Shown here: one piece after another, positions 17,612-26,708 of the stretch
Position numbering within the stretch: the stretch's first letter is position 1
Layout: each line of letters begins with the position of its first letter
Source of the DNA: Persicitalea sp038235275
GTDB taxonomy: Bacteria; Bacteroidota; Bacteroidia; Cytophagales; Spirosomataceae
DNA: 64,000 nucleotides
Direction: 5' to 3'
NCBI GenBank assembly: GCA_038235275.1
Contig: JBBSUC010000009.1
Location: 1-64,000, forward strand
Notes under the pieces: model-generated
What the model was told of the DNA's origin: nothing
Seen by the model: the letters and a program-made list of their open reading frames with translations, nothing else
Databases searched by the model: none
Translations under genes and position numbers: made by a program

Positions 17612-18649
17612 CTACTCGGGGGGCAGTGCTACCACGCGCGGCGGCAGCCGCAACGATACCAGCACTCCGCCACTAATAATCAGTCCCATGCCGAAGAGTG
17701 TCATCGCCCCCGGAAACGGGTCGCCGAGCCACAGGCCCAGTAATCCCGAGAACAGAATGTTGACGTAAGCCACCGACGCCACGCGCCCGGCTTTGTCGTG
17801 TCGGAAAGCGACGGTGAGCAGGTACTGCCCAATCATCGCCACGATGCCCAGCGCCAGAAAACCCAGCCAGTGCGTAATCGTGACGGGCATTACGAAATGA
17901 CCGATCAAAAAGCCGTAGCCCTCGACGCTCAGGTACTCACCCGCCAGCATAGACAGAATCGGCATCAGAATACCCGACAGCATGAAAGACAAAATGATGG
18001 CCCGCGTATCGTAAAAGGTACTCAACTGCCGGATGGATAAGTACGCAATAGCCGTAAACAGCGCGTTGCTCAGCCCGATGGCGTGGTGGCCGAGCGGCGC
18101 AGTCAGGTCGGGCCTGAAGACCAACAGGATGCCCGCGAAACCTACGAAAATTGCCAGCCACTCACGCTTGCTGAGTGTTTCGCCCACGAAAACCCACGAT
18201 AGCAACGCCAGGAAAATCGGGTAGCTATACTGGTAAGTCGTAGCCGCGCCCAGGCCGAGGGTTTGCACGGCGTAGAAGAAGAGGTAAAGCGACAAGGTGC
18301 CGATGACGCCCCGCCACACAAGCAGCAGAGGACGGCCGCCGGTTTGTTGTAGCGGACGATGGAGTATGCTCACCAGCACAAAAACGACGCCCACCAGGTT
18401 GCGGAAAAACACCAGCTCGACGGTGTCGAAGTCGCGGCTAAGCCACTTGGCCATCGCGCCCACCGTACCAAAGCACACCACCGCCCCCAGCATGTAAAAA
18501 ATGCCCTTGCGGGAAACGGGCGGCAGGACGGCAGCAGACAGGTCGGGCAAGGTGAGGCGATAATCTTGAAAAACGTACGCGATAAGTTTTGCCCAAAGGT
18601 AGCGAGGCGACAGAAAAACAATGTACTCAAAAACTTTGAAAACCAGCAA
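17612..18649 (-). CDS. EamA/DMT-family membrane transporter
   Basis: Up to 345 residues with about ten transmembrane helices arranged as two EamA repeats (first from RKGIFYMLGAVVCFG, second around GLSNALFTAIAYLS to the end). Members export amino acids, nucleotides or other metabolites; substrate unknown. The start is doubtful. The longest frame begins at ATG 18649, but its first 35 residues do not look like protein and a TAnnTTTG promoter box (18594-18601) lies inside them. A TTG at 18550 or an ATG at 18493 are better candidates; the latter would trim the first helix. It lies downstream of the second receptor gene on the same strand. Confidence 0.85.
   Translation of the reverse strand: MLVFKVFEYIVFLSPRYLWAKLIAYVFQDYRLTLPDLSAAVLPPVSRKGIFYMLGAVVCFGTVGAMAKWLSRDFDTVELVFFRNLVGVVFVLVSILHRPLQQTGGRPLLLVWRGVIGTLSLYLFFYAVQTLGLGAATTYQYSYPIFLALLSWVFVGETLSKREWLAIFVGFAGILLVFRPDLTAPLGHHAIGLSNALFTAIAYLSIRQLSTFYDTRAIILSFMLSGILMPILSMLAGEYLSVEGYGFLIGHFVMPVTITHWLGFLALGIVAMIGQYLLTVAFRHDKAGRVASVAYVNILFSGLLGLWLGDPFPGAMTLFGMGLIISGGVLVSLRLPPRVVALPPE
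18594..18621 (-). promoter_or_regulatory. Candidate promoter of the EamA gene
   Basis: On the minus strand TTG (18619-18621), 17 bp, then TACCTTTG (18594-18601), a perfect TAnnTTTG box. It sits inside the longest reading frame of the transporter and would give a leader of about 35 nt to the TTG at 18550, supporting a downstream start. Confidence 0.4.
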
Positions 18650-18670
18650 CTTTGCCTGTCTAAAACTACC

Positions 18671-21076
18671 CTAAGCGTCGTCCCCGCCGCTGGCCGAGAT
18701 CCGCCCAAAGCGGTAGTGAAACGTTACCCCGGCGAAGCGGTTGGTTCGGTGGTAGCTCGAACTTTGGGCGTAGGTGGCCGTGCTGAGTTCGGATCTGTAT
18801 ATACGCGAAAGAAACAAATCCTGCACGCTGACGGAAAGTGTGGCCTTACGGTCGAGGAAATCGCGGCGCACACCCAGGTTGGCCACGAATACGCCGGGGC
18901 GGGTGCCCTGCGCGATGGCGCGGGGGCCGTCGTAGGTGACGTAAGCCGAAGCCCGCATTTTTAGAGGTAAATCCAGGAAGGCATTGAGGTTACCGGAGTA
19001 GCTCCAAATCCTGTTGTCGATGTTGGCGGCCACCGACACGACCTCGTTGCGGAATACCCGGCCGCTGGCGTTGAGTTTTAGCTTTTCACCAATTTTTTGG
19101 GAAAAATCCGTCTCGAAACCGTAGGAAAGTTCGCGGCCCACATTGTCGTAACGCTGGTAAGAAATACCCGCCGCGTCGATAGTGCGAATGCGGGTGATGG
19201 CGTTATTAGAGAAATCCAGGAAAAGTGCCGGCCCCCAGCCGCCTGCCTCCTTGTACTGCGAATAGCCGATTTCGGCCTTATGGACATACTCGGGCCGGAG
19301 GTTGGGATTGCCCGAACGAATGTTGCGCGGGTCTGAGATGTCGGTGAACGGGTTGAGTGCGTCTGATGTCGGGCGCTGCACGCGACGGCTGTAATTGACC
19401 TTGACCTGCGTTTCTTCGTCCAGTTTTCGGGTAATGGCGAAGGATGGTATGAGATAAAAGAAATGCGTGGAAAATGCCTGATTACGGCTAATTTGGTCAA
19501 TTTTTTGGGTGGCGTCCGTCAGGCGCAGTCCGGCGCGGATGCCCCAGAGGTCGCTTTTTTGGGTGAAGGAGGTATAGCCCGTGTGGGTGTATTCCTCGAA
19601 ACCGAAGACATTGCTTACGTTTTGGTTAAACAAAAAATCTTCGAGTTCCTGGTCGAAGGTATAAAAGGCGTTGTCGTTATGGCTGCGGCGCATCCGGGTT
19701 TTGGCTCCTACTTCCAAGGTAGAACTCGGCGTGATGGGCCACGTATAGTCCGCGTCCAGCACCGCTTCGTGTCGGTTGTTATCGCTCAGGTTGCGCTGGC
19801 GGCGAACAAGATTGGCATAATCACTGCGCTGATCGAATTCCGATTCGCCGTCGGATAGTCCGTTGCTATAGTTGGCCGAAACCGTAAAAATTTGCCGTTC
19901 CTTGGCGAAGCGCTTGCGGTAATCGAGGTTGACATTGAGGTTGTCGTTGAAAGTCGTCCCGGTCGAAAAGCGGTCGAATTTTTCCAGCAATGCCCCTTCC
20001 TGCGCCAGCGTTTGGTTGGTGTTTTCCGACTTATCCACATCTTTATTGCGCGAGTAGTTGACCGTCAGCCCGAGGCTGCTTTTCTCCGAAAAATCATAAT
20101 TAATTCCCACGCGGCCAAAATAGTCGGTATCCCGGCTGCTGCCCGAGCCGCGCTGGGAGAAGTAGGTTGTGCTGTCGCCCAGGAAATTCTGCCGATCCAG
20201 GCTGCGGTCGTAGTACCAGATTTGGTTGCGGACGCTGCCCGAGACGCGGACGGCCCATTTGTTGGTTTTGTAGCTCAGGTAGGCTGAGGCGTTGCTGTTA
20301 TTTTTAGCCCCGAGGGTGCCGCGCAGACTACCGCTGGTACCCACAATCTTCGTTTTTTTGGTAATAATGTCGATCACGCCCGACGCGCCTTCGCCCTCGT
20401 ACTTGGCCGAGGGCGTGGTCATCACCTCGATGCGATCGATGAGTTCGGCGGGGAAAGACTGCAGCACCGTAGCCACATCGTTGCCGTAGAGCGTCGAGGG
20501 CTTGCCATCGATCAGCACCACCACGCTGCCCTTGCCACGCACCATCGGATTGCCGTTTTCATCCAGCGACACGGAAGGTACTTTTTCCAGCAATTCGCTC
20601 ACGTTGTTGCTCGTCGCCAGCAGGTCACGGCCCACGTTCACGATCTTCTTGTCGATGTCCGACACGATCATTGTCTTCTCGGCCCGCACGACTACCTCAT
20701 TCAGATTCTGCACGTTTGGCGCCAGCCGAACTATTCCCAAATCGACCGTAGCAACCTCGGCAGGCATACTGACGTTCGGTAAAAAAAGCGTTTGGTAGCC
20801 AATATTTGTGACGCGGATGAGGTAGCTCCCCGGCTTCACGTTGACGAGATGAAAGACTCCATTCTCGTCGGCGGTCAGCCCGCTGACAACAGACGAATCG
20901 GGCCGGGTGAGAGCCACGGTGGCGAAACTGGCCGGATCGTCGTTGGAGGCATCCACAAGTTTACCGATAATATCGCCCCGGTCTGCGCTGGCGGTCACCT
21001 GGGGGCTTTGTGCCTGCGCTGCCGTCAAGGACAAGAGAAAAACCAAACCACTCAGGACGCCGGATAACTTTTTCAA
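18671..21076 (-). CDS. Outer-membrane beta-barrel TonB-dependent receptor family protein
   Basis: 801 residues. Signal peptide ending AAQAQ, then a carboxypeptidase regulatory domain (about 30-115, GKLVDASNDDPASFATVAL), a plug domain (about 125-235, VSELLEKVPSVSLDENG and VRGKGSVVVLIDGKPS) and a large barrel. This is the OMP_b-brl type of TonB-dependent transporter common in Cytophagales, distinct from the Oar-like one at 5.2-8.5 kb. The chain ends with a short tail after HYRFGRIS, so it lacks the usual aromatic final residue. No SusD partner is adjacent and the substrate is unknown. The decayed fragment at 23271-24061 belongs to the same family. Confidence 0.88.
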   Translation of the reverse strand: MKKLSGVLSGLVFLLSLTAAQAQSPQVTASADRGDIIGKLVDASNDDPASFATVALTRPDSSVVSGLTADENGVFHLVNVKPGSYLIRVTNIGYQTLFLPNVSMPAEVATVDLGIVRLAPNVQNLNEVVVRAEKTMIVSDIDKKIVNVGRDLLATSNNVSELLEKVPSVSLDENGNPMVRGKGSVVVLIDGKPSTLYGNDVATVLQSFPAELIDRIEVMTTPSAKYEGEGASGVIDIITKKTKIVGTSGSLRGTLGAKNNSNASAYLSYKTNKWAVRVSGSVRNQIWYYDRSLDRQNFLGDSTTYFSQRGSGSSRDTDYFGRVGINYDFSEKSSLGLTVNYSRNKDVDKSENTNQTLAQEGALLEKFDRFSTGTTFNDNLNVNLDYRKRFAKERQIFTVSANYSNGLSDGESEFDQRSDYANLVRRQRNLSDNNRHEAVLDADYTWPITPSSTLEVGAKTRMRRSHNDNAFYTFDQELEDFLFNQNVSNVFGFEEYTHTGYTSFTQKSDLWGIRAGLRLTDATQKIDQISRNQAFSTHFFYLIPSFAITRKLDEETQVKVNYSRRVQRPTSDALNPFTDISDPRNIRSGNPNLRPEYVHKAEIGYSQYKEAGGWGPALFLDFSNNAITRIRTIDAAGISYQRYDNVGRELSYGFETDFSQKIGEKLKLNASGRVFRNEVVSVAANIDNRIWSYSGNLNAFLDLPLKMRASAYVTYDGPRAIAQGTRPGVFVANLGVRRDFLDRKATLSVSVQDLFLSRIYRSELSTATYAQSSSYHRTNRFAGVTFHYRFGRISASGGDDA

Positions 21077-21419
21077 GAATTGTTTTTTTAAAATCTAGGG
21101 GTAGGAAAGGAAAATTAAATAGTCGATTTATCCGAAATCAGATACTGTAAATTAAAACTGAAAGTCAGGGTTTTGACCAAATAATTGTTGAAACGACAAG
21201 TATAGCTTTTTACTATTCTTTTTCCAATAAAAATTGAATAAAAAAGAGAAGTTTAGAATTATTCCACGACAAACTAGCCATATAAAAAGCGAGGAACATA
21301 AGAGCGGGAGCGAGTGTTATTTTTAGGTATAAAGTAGCGAAGGCGCAAAGTTACAGAGCGGCAAAACCGCAGATAGAAGCGGCGCGATTTTTCATTCACT
21401 CAATCACTCATTCAAAATT
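21077..21419. other. AT-rich divergent spacer between the receptor gene and msrB
   Basis: 343 bp without a supportable gene. It must hold the promoters of both divergent genes, but I find no convincing TTTG/TAnnTTTG pair. A run of short GCGAGG- and GCGAAGG-like words at 21290-21345 is the only texture seen. Confidence 0.4.
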
Positions 21420-21866
21420 ATGAACTGGACTGACGTAATAACCTACGCCAAAGAAGGCAATCCCACACCGCCAAGGCGGGTGGAGAAAACCGAAGCAGAA
21501 TGGAAGGCACAGCTTTCTCCCGAAGAATATCAGGTAATCCGGCAGAAAGGCACCGAGCGCGCCTTTGCCGGTGAGTACTGCGAGCGTCACGAGCCGGGCA
21601 TCTACGCCTGCCGTGCCTGCGGCACCCCGCTGTTCGACTCAACGGTGAAGTTCGAATCGGGCACGGGCTGGCCGAGTTTCTCGGAACCCGTGGAGGACAA
21701 TGTAATCGAGTACGACCTGGATACCAGCTACGGGATGCAGCGCGTGGAGGTGATGTGCAACGTGTGCCAGGGGCATTTGGGCCACGTCTTCCCCGATGGT
21801 CCCAAGCCTTCGGGACTGCGGTTTTGCATCAATTCGGCTTCGATTAAGAAAGTGGAGGAGAAGTAG
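21420..21866 (+). CDS. msrB: Peptide-methionine (R)-S-oxide reductase
   Basis: 148 residues, full length. It reduces the R form of methionine sulfoxide in proteins. Two zinc-binding CxxC pairs are present (C64/C67 in YACRACG and C113/C116 in CNVCQGH), with the catalytic cysteine C136 in RFCINSAS and the substrate motifs GTGWPSF and GHVFPDGP. C54 (GEYCERH) is a possible resolving cysteine. No signal peptide, so it acts in the cytoplasm. It is a stand-alone gene, convergent with the metalloprotease gene, and followed by a short repeat and hairpin region. Confidence 0.96.
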   Translation: MNWTDVITYAKEGNPTPPRRVEKTEAEWKAQLSPEEYQVIRQKGTERAFAGEYCERHEPGIYACRACGTPLFDSTVKFESGTGWPSFSEPVEDNVIEYDLDTSYGMQRVEVMCNVCQGHLGHVFPDGPKPSGLRFCINSASIKKVEEK

Positions 21867-21921
21867 ATATGAGATTTTAGATATGAGATTATGTCGCAAA
21901 AGCATCTCATAATTCATATCT
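21865..21921. repeat. Short tandem and inverted repeats after msrB
   Basis: AGATATGAGATT occurs at 21865-21876 and 21879-21890 (14-bp period). ATGAGAT (21884-21890) pairs with ATCTCAT (21904-21910). The element fills the spacer between msrB and the convergent metalloprotease gene and could fold on either transcript. Confidence 0.5.
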
Positions 21922-21936
21922 AAGAAGGTAGGCTTC

Positions 21937-23181
21937 TCAGTTTGCCTTCCCTTTTTTACAAATAAGCGGCTCCACGAAGCGGTAGTCGTCCGGCTTTTTG
22001 ACGTAATCCATCTCGGCCCCTTGCCTCGCCCTTGGGTCATTGTTGGCGGGTGATGGGAGCCAGCGGCCGTAGTTGAGTGTGTGCTGGATGCGGTCGCGCT
22101 GGTTGCGGGTAAAGGAGTTTTCGTAGCCGAGGTAGTAATCCATGATGTTGGTACTGACGAAGGCCGTGCCGTCGCAAGCAGTGCGGCGCTGGCGCAGGCT
22201 GCGGTAGTTGTCCATATAGGCGGCGCGGTCGTAGTAGGGCGTATCGGCGCAGTAGTCGGGGTCGGTGGTGCTGCATGATTTATGTTCATCACCGTTGCCG
22301 TCGAACACGTGGTTCAGGCCCAGCACGTGGCCCACCTCGTGCGCCAGCGTGCTGGAACGGCTGTCGTTGAGATCGGCTTTGTTGAGATACACGCCGTAGG
22401 GCAAATCCGGCGAGGTGCGGCTGGCCGACTGCACCCGAAAACCCGCATTGGCCTGAGTAACGGGGAGGTTATACGCAAAGCCACTCAGGCTCTCTTCCTT
22501 GGAAATATCGTACACCCAGACATTCAAGAAGCGATTCGGATTCCAGAAGTTGTTCCAGGCTTCGTACACTGCTTGTTGCGAGGTGAAAGTGGTTCGAGAT
22601 GAAGTCACGGCGTCCAAGCCGTTGACAGCCAGATTTTGCCCCGTTAGATTCGTCTCGGCGGCGTAAAACTCTACGAAATTGTCCACCGCGTTTTCGTCTC
22701 TGGCCCCGCTGTAAGGATTCCATTTATTCCTGAAAGCGTCCGTCATGCCCTTGACCATCCGGCTGATCTGCGCTTCGGTGAGCGTGGAGTTCACGGCATG
22801 AAACACGACGGGAATCCGCACCAGTTTGTAGGGAAGCACCGTCACAGTGAAAGAATTGCTCGTCCGGTTGCCGATTTTCACCTCAAAAGTATAGCTACCC
22901 ACTGCCGTCGCCTGGAACGGCGAACTGCTGGCCTGGCCGTTGACAATATATCGAACCGCCTGCGCCGGAACGCTTACGGGCTGACGAGCCTGGTCGGTCA
23001 CCTGAACCAAAGTCCGCAAATCAAGTTGGTCGCCGATGAGGATTTCCCGGCCTTCGGGCGTGTCCAGCGTCAGGGTATGCGTGGGGTCGAGTTGGTAGTC
23101 CTTTTGCAGCGCGGCGTCGGGCGGGGTGCAGCTTAGCGCGGCGACGGTCAGGAATACGAAGAGGCCGTGGGTCTTTTTCAT
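21937..23181 (-). CDS. Pappalysin-like (M43 family) zinc metalloprotease lipoprotein
   Basis: 414 residues. Lipobox-like ALSC (C18) predicts a lipid anchor. An Ig-like segment (about 30-116) precedes the protease domain. The extended zinc motif HEVGHVLGLNH gives ligands H281, H285 and H291 with catalytic E282; a downstream NIMDYY supplies the Met-turn, as in metzincins of family M43B. The protein is therefore a cell-surface or periplasmic protease of unknown target. Cysteines around SCSTTDPDYCADTPYYD and ACDG match family disulfides. It stands alone, convergent with msrB and downstream of the decayed receptor fragment. Confidence 0.88.
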   Translation of the reverse strand: MKKTHGLFVFLTVAALSCTPPDAALQKDYQLDPTHTLTLDTPEGREILIGDQLDLRTLVQVTDQARQPVSVPAQAVRYIVNGQASSSPFQATAVGSYTFEVKIGNRTSNSFTVTVLPYKLVRIPVVFHAVNSTLTEAQISRMVKGMTDAFRNKWNPYSGARDENAVDNFVEFYAAETNLTGQNLAVNGLDAVTSSRTTFTSQQAVYEAWNNFWNPNRFLNVWVYDISKEESLSGFAYNLPVTQANAGFRVQSASRTSPDLPYGVYLNKADLNDSRSSTLAHEVGHVLGLNHVFDGNGDEHKSCSTTDPDYCADTPYYDRAAYMDNYRSLRQRRTACDGTAFVSTNIMDYYLGYENSFTRNQRDRIQHTLNYGRWLPSPANNDPRARQGAEMDYVKKPDDYRFVEPLICKKGKAN

Positions 23182-23270
23182 GACGGTAAGGGCTGGGTTT
23201 CAGGGTATCGACGGGCGAGGGATTTAAGAACGACAAAAGGCTGGTTTTCTTACTTTCGACGACAGCCTCG

Positions 23271-24061
23271 TCAAGGATTAGCAGAAGCGGCCTTTTTCCA
23301 CTTATCGGCATAGAAAGTCAGGCTAAGCATGAAATACCTGGGTAGTCGGTTGACAAATTGTTCGGATTTGATATTTGCCGAAATGTAGTTGGTAAAGTCA
23401 TTGCTCACATTCAGGACATTGTAAGCCGTTGCCGATACCCTAACCTGTTAGAGGGCAAAAGGTATTGGTAGAAAGTTAGATTCAGAATATGATAACTGAC
23501 GCGGTTTGCGACAATACTGGAATTTAGGTAAGTGGTGTTCTGAATCTCGACGTAGGTTTTTTCCGAGAGGTTATACTCTGCTTTCGCTTTTACATCACCT
23601 CGGATGAGCGTCGTACTTTTTTGGTAAGCCTGCCGAGATATCGTAGCGCGTCCGTCGGCTTTTAGGGACAACTTTTTGGAAGCTTTCCAATTTAAGTTTC
23701 CTGACAGGAAGGCAAAATAATTATCGAACGTTTGAAGTCTTTGGTTGTTGACAAGGTTATTTTGCTGCCAGCCCAGATACGCAAAAAGGAAAACATTGTA
23801 AGGTCTGCCGGCGGCAATCTTAGTCCAGTACATGGTTATATTCGCTTGCTGCGTCGGATATCCTTGCCGGAATGTCTGGAATATAAAGCCTTGGGGGCTT
23901 AAAGTATTAGAGAATAAAACAGGGCTTCCTTGATGCTCATATTTTAACCCAACAGATACTAAATGCCCACTCTCGGTTGAATTTGAATAGCTTAGTTCTG
24001 CTCGGGAGAGGGGAAAAGGCTGTAAGTCGGGGGTTCCATATTTTACCAATTGCAATGTCAA
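23271..24061 (-). pseudogene. Remnant of an OMP_b-brl TonB-dependent receptor (5'-truncated, frameshifted)
   Basis: On the minus strand about 260 residues of an outer-membrane barrel C-terminus can be read, starting near GTPDLQPFPLSRAELSYS, the typical mid-barrel repeat, and ending LPRYFMLSLTFYADKWKK. The frame breaks between 23411 and 23450: the first frame (from 24061) stops at 23411-23413 just after YQYLLPSN, and the continuation RVSATAYNVLNVSNDF runs in another frame to a stop at 23271-23273. Plug, signal peptide and start codon are absent; the frame upstream closes with a TAA almost at once. The block is visibly richer in A and T than its neighbours. It is related to the intact receptor at 18671-21076. 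Confidence 0.8.
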
Positions 24062-24972
24062 AAATAGACTACTTTGATGTTAAAGTAGTCATCTCTTACG
24101 CCCTATTGTACGTAGGCACCCTACAAGTGGGCTGGGCACAGAATAATAGGTTACTCGAACAATTCGCGGGTAAGAAGATCACGACGGTCTTCAATTCGAC
24201 GGGTACATCGGGAGCAGACGAAAGCAATCCGCAAAAACACCCTCAGGGTGCTGTTCCCGTAACGGTTGGTGAGAGCAGTAAAACCAGCCATTTTGAGAGA
24301 GAAGTGAGCATTATGGCCAATGGTAGAAAAGGGTGGAAAGTGGCACTGACAGTTTAAAAAATAGAAATCGCAGTGGACAGGCAAGGTCAAAAAAGCGTCT
24401 ATAGTTCCGATAATGTTTTTGAGCGAGACCCTATGGCTAGCGCTTTCGGCAGAGAGTTCGATCCCTTTATCAATAAACCTGTTCGAGTGGAGTACAATAC
24501 TGAGGGTGAGAACATCTCAAAAGAGGAGGTAAACAAAAAATTTGAAACGTTTTGGGTGGGCCGAACCCCAATCTTCTACGCGCAGCCGTTATGGCAATCC
24601 TACATCGTTTTTCCCCAACTGGCAGACATCAAGCCAGAGATTAATTTTGCTTGGGTTGACAGTAGTTTTACTAAAGACATAACCTACACCACCCGCTATA
24701 CAATTACCAGCATTGAAGGGGACCAAGTCTTGGTTCATTTTAAGGGTTCGACTGCTCCCATAAAGTCCTTGGCTAAACAAGAAATAGTAACCAAAAAAGG
24801 CAGTCGATACGAAGGGAAGCTGACTGTCAATAAGAACACCTACCTAATCTCAAATGTGAATCTGACCTTTATCGACGAATTAATCTACAGCTACAATGGA
24901 AGCCCGGTGACGATTATATCCAATGACACCTACGAGATAACCAACACCGTCAACGACCTCTCTAAAAAATAA
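24055..24972 (+). pseudogene. Secreted protein of unknown function, interrupted by an in-frame TAA
   Basis: One reading frame runs from ATG 24055 to the stop at 24970-24972 but is cut by TAA at 24355-24357 (codon 101). The parts are 24055-24357 and 24358-24972 in the same frame, with no shift. The N-terminus has a signal peptide (hydrophobic segment ending VGWAQ); the rest is beta-rich, with segments such as DITYTTRYTITSIEGDQVLVHF and a C-terminal NDTYEITNTV that resemble uncharacterised Bacteroidota periplasmic proteins (possibly DUF6263-like, weak). Base composition is AT-richer than the flanks. It could be a recent pseudogene or a base-call error. A 9-bp inverted repeat lies at 24067-24090, inside its signal-peptide codons. 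Confidence 0.65.
24067..24090. repeat. 9-bp perfect inverted repeat at the fragment junction
   Basis: GACTACTTT (24067-24075) and AAAGTAGTC (24082-24090) with a 6-nt loop. It lies where the receptor remnant loses its reading frame and at the 5' end of the opposite-strand gene, so it may mark an old rearrangement joint. Confidence 0.5.
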
Positions 24973-24978
24973 CCTTCA

Positions 24979-26589
24979 TCACACCTGAATCACCCCCACA
25001 TTGAACGCCTTCGTGATCGGGGCCTGATTGGCCGCCTCGATGCCTAGCGAGATAACACGGCGCGTTTCGCGCGGGTCGATGATGCCATCCACCCAGAGGC
25101 GGGCGGCGGCGTAGTAGGGCGAGAGTTGGGCGTCGTAGCGGTCGGTGATTTCTTTCAGCAGGTCGGCTTCGGCTTCTTCGCTGAGTTCTTTACCCTTGGA
25201 TTTGAGTGAGGCGGCCTCGATTTGGACGAGGGTTTTGGCGGCGGTGGCCCCGCTCATCACGGCCATTTGGGCGGTAGGCCAGGCGTAAATCAGGCGCGGA
25301 TCGTAGGCCTTGCCGCACATGGCGTAGTTGCCCGCGCCGTAGGAGTTGCCGACGACGAACGTAAACTTCGGCACCACCGAATTGGCCACGGCATTCACCA
25401 TCTTGGCCCCGTCCTTGATGATGCCACTTTGTTCGGCCCGGCTGCCGACCATGAAGCCCGTCACGTCCTGGAAAAACAGCAACGGGATTTTCTTCTGGTT
25501 GCAGGTCATAATGAAGCGGGCGGCTTTATCGGCGGCCTCCCCGTAAATTACCCCGCCCAACTGCATCTCGCCCTTGCCCGATTTCACGACGGTGCGTTGG
25601 TTGGCTACAATGCCCACGGCCCAGCCGTCCACGCGGGCGGTGGCGCAGAGGAGCGTCTTGCCGTAGTCGGGCTTGTATTCGTCTAGGTCGGAAGCATCCA
25701 CGATGCATTCTAGCAACTGCGCCATGTCGTAGGGCTTGAAGCGGTCGGCGGGCAGGATGTCGAAGATTTCGTCGGGCTGGCGCTTGGGTATTACGGCTTC
25801 CACGCGGTTGAATCCGGCGTTTTCTGGAGCCCCCAGCTTGCCCATAGATTTGCGGATGGCGTCCAGGCAACTCTGGTCGTCGGGGTACTTGTTGTCGGTC
25901 ACGCCCGAAATTTCGCTGTGCATTGTGGCCCCGCCCAGTGTCTCAGCGTCCACGTTCTCGCCGATGGACGATTTGACCAAATAAGGCCCGGCTAGAAACA
26001 CCGAACTGCCCTCCACGATTAGTGCTTCGTCAGACATGACGGGCAAATACGCCCCACCCGCCACGCAACTGCCCATGATGGCGGCAATCTGCGGAATGCC
26101 CAGGGCAGATAGTTGGGCATTGTTCCTGAAAACGCGGCCAAAATGCTCCTTATCGGCAAAAACCTCAGCCTGCATGGGCAAGTACACGCCCGCGCTATCC
26201 ACGAGATAAATAATCGGCAAGCGATTTTCCAGCGCGATTTCCTGCGCCCGCAGATTTTTCTTGGCCGTAATCGGAAACCAGGCTCCGGCTTTCACCGTGG
26301 CGTCGTTGGCGACGACCACGCACAGCCGCCCCGACACGTAGCCCAGGCCCACCACCACGCCGCCCGCCGGGCAACCGCCCTCATCCCCATACATGCCGTC
26401 ACCGGCGAAGGCCCCGACTTCCAGGAAGTACGCCTCGTCGTCGAGCAAGTAGGCAACGCGTTCCCGGGCGGTGAGTTTGCCTTTTTTGTGCTGACGCTCG
26501 ATTTTCTTGATGCCGCCGCCGAGTTGCGCCGTGGCGTAGCGGACGTCGAGGTCGGCGATGAGTTCAGTTAGTGAGTTGGGCTTAGTCAT
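24979..26589 (-). CDS. Acyl-CoA carboxylase beta (carboxyltransferase) subunit
   Basis: 536 residues with the two crotonase-like carboxyltransferase halves. The oxyanion-type glycine motifs IMGSCVAGGAYLP and VVGNSYGAGNYAMCG and the Q-rich first half (GGIKKIERQHKKGKLTARER) are clear. The family transfers carboxylate from biotin to an acyl-CoA; the pattern is nearest to methylcrotonyl-CoA carboxylase beta (leucine degradation), but propionyl or geranyl substrates are not excluded. No biotin-carboxylase/BCCP alpha subunit gene is in the window, so the partner is encoded elsewhere. ATG at 26589 fits the usual N-terminus. It converges with the broken secreted-protein gene, only 6 bp away. Confidence 0.9.
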   Translation of the reverse strand: MTKPNSLTELIADLDVRYATAQLGGGIKKIERQHKKGKLTARERVAYLLDDEAYFLEVGAFAGDGMYGDEGGCPAGGVVVGLGYVSGRLCVVVANDATVKAGAWFPITAKKNLRAQEIALENRLPIIYLVDSAGVYLPMQAEVFADKEHFGRVFRNNAQLSALGIPQIAAIMGSCVAGGAYLPVMSDEALIVEGSSVFLAGPYLVKSSIGENVDAETLGGATMHSEISGVTDNKYPDDQSCLDAIRKSMGKLGAPENAGFNRVEAVIPKRQPDEIFDILPADRFKPYDMAQLLECIVDASDLDEYKPDYGKTLLCATARVDGWAVGIVANQRTVVKSGKGEMQLGGVIYGEAADKAARFIMTCNQKKIPLLFFQDVTGFMVGSRAEQSGIIKDGAKMVNAVANSVVPKFTFVVGNSYGAGNYAMCGKAYDPRLIYAWPTAQMAVMSGATAAKTLVQIEAASLKSKGKELSEEAEADLLKEITDRYDAQLSPYYAAARLWVDGIIDPRETRRVISLGIEAANQAPITKAFNVGVIQV

Positions 26590-26708
26590 GGCGTCGACGA
26601 AGTTGGTTTTTGAAAAATCGGTGGGTGCTTATTTTCACCAAAAATAAAAAGTCGCCCACCCGTAAGCAAACGACTTGTAAAAGCTGTGTTTTTGGGGTGC
26701 AAAACGAG

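Noticed and set aside
24355..24357. Stop-codon recoding (TAA read as sense)
   Set aside because: TAA is the normal stop of many intact genes here; two broken genes are better explained by nonsense changes or sequence errors.
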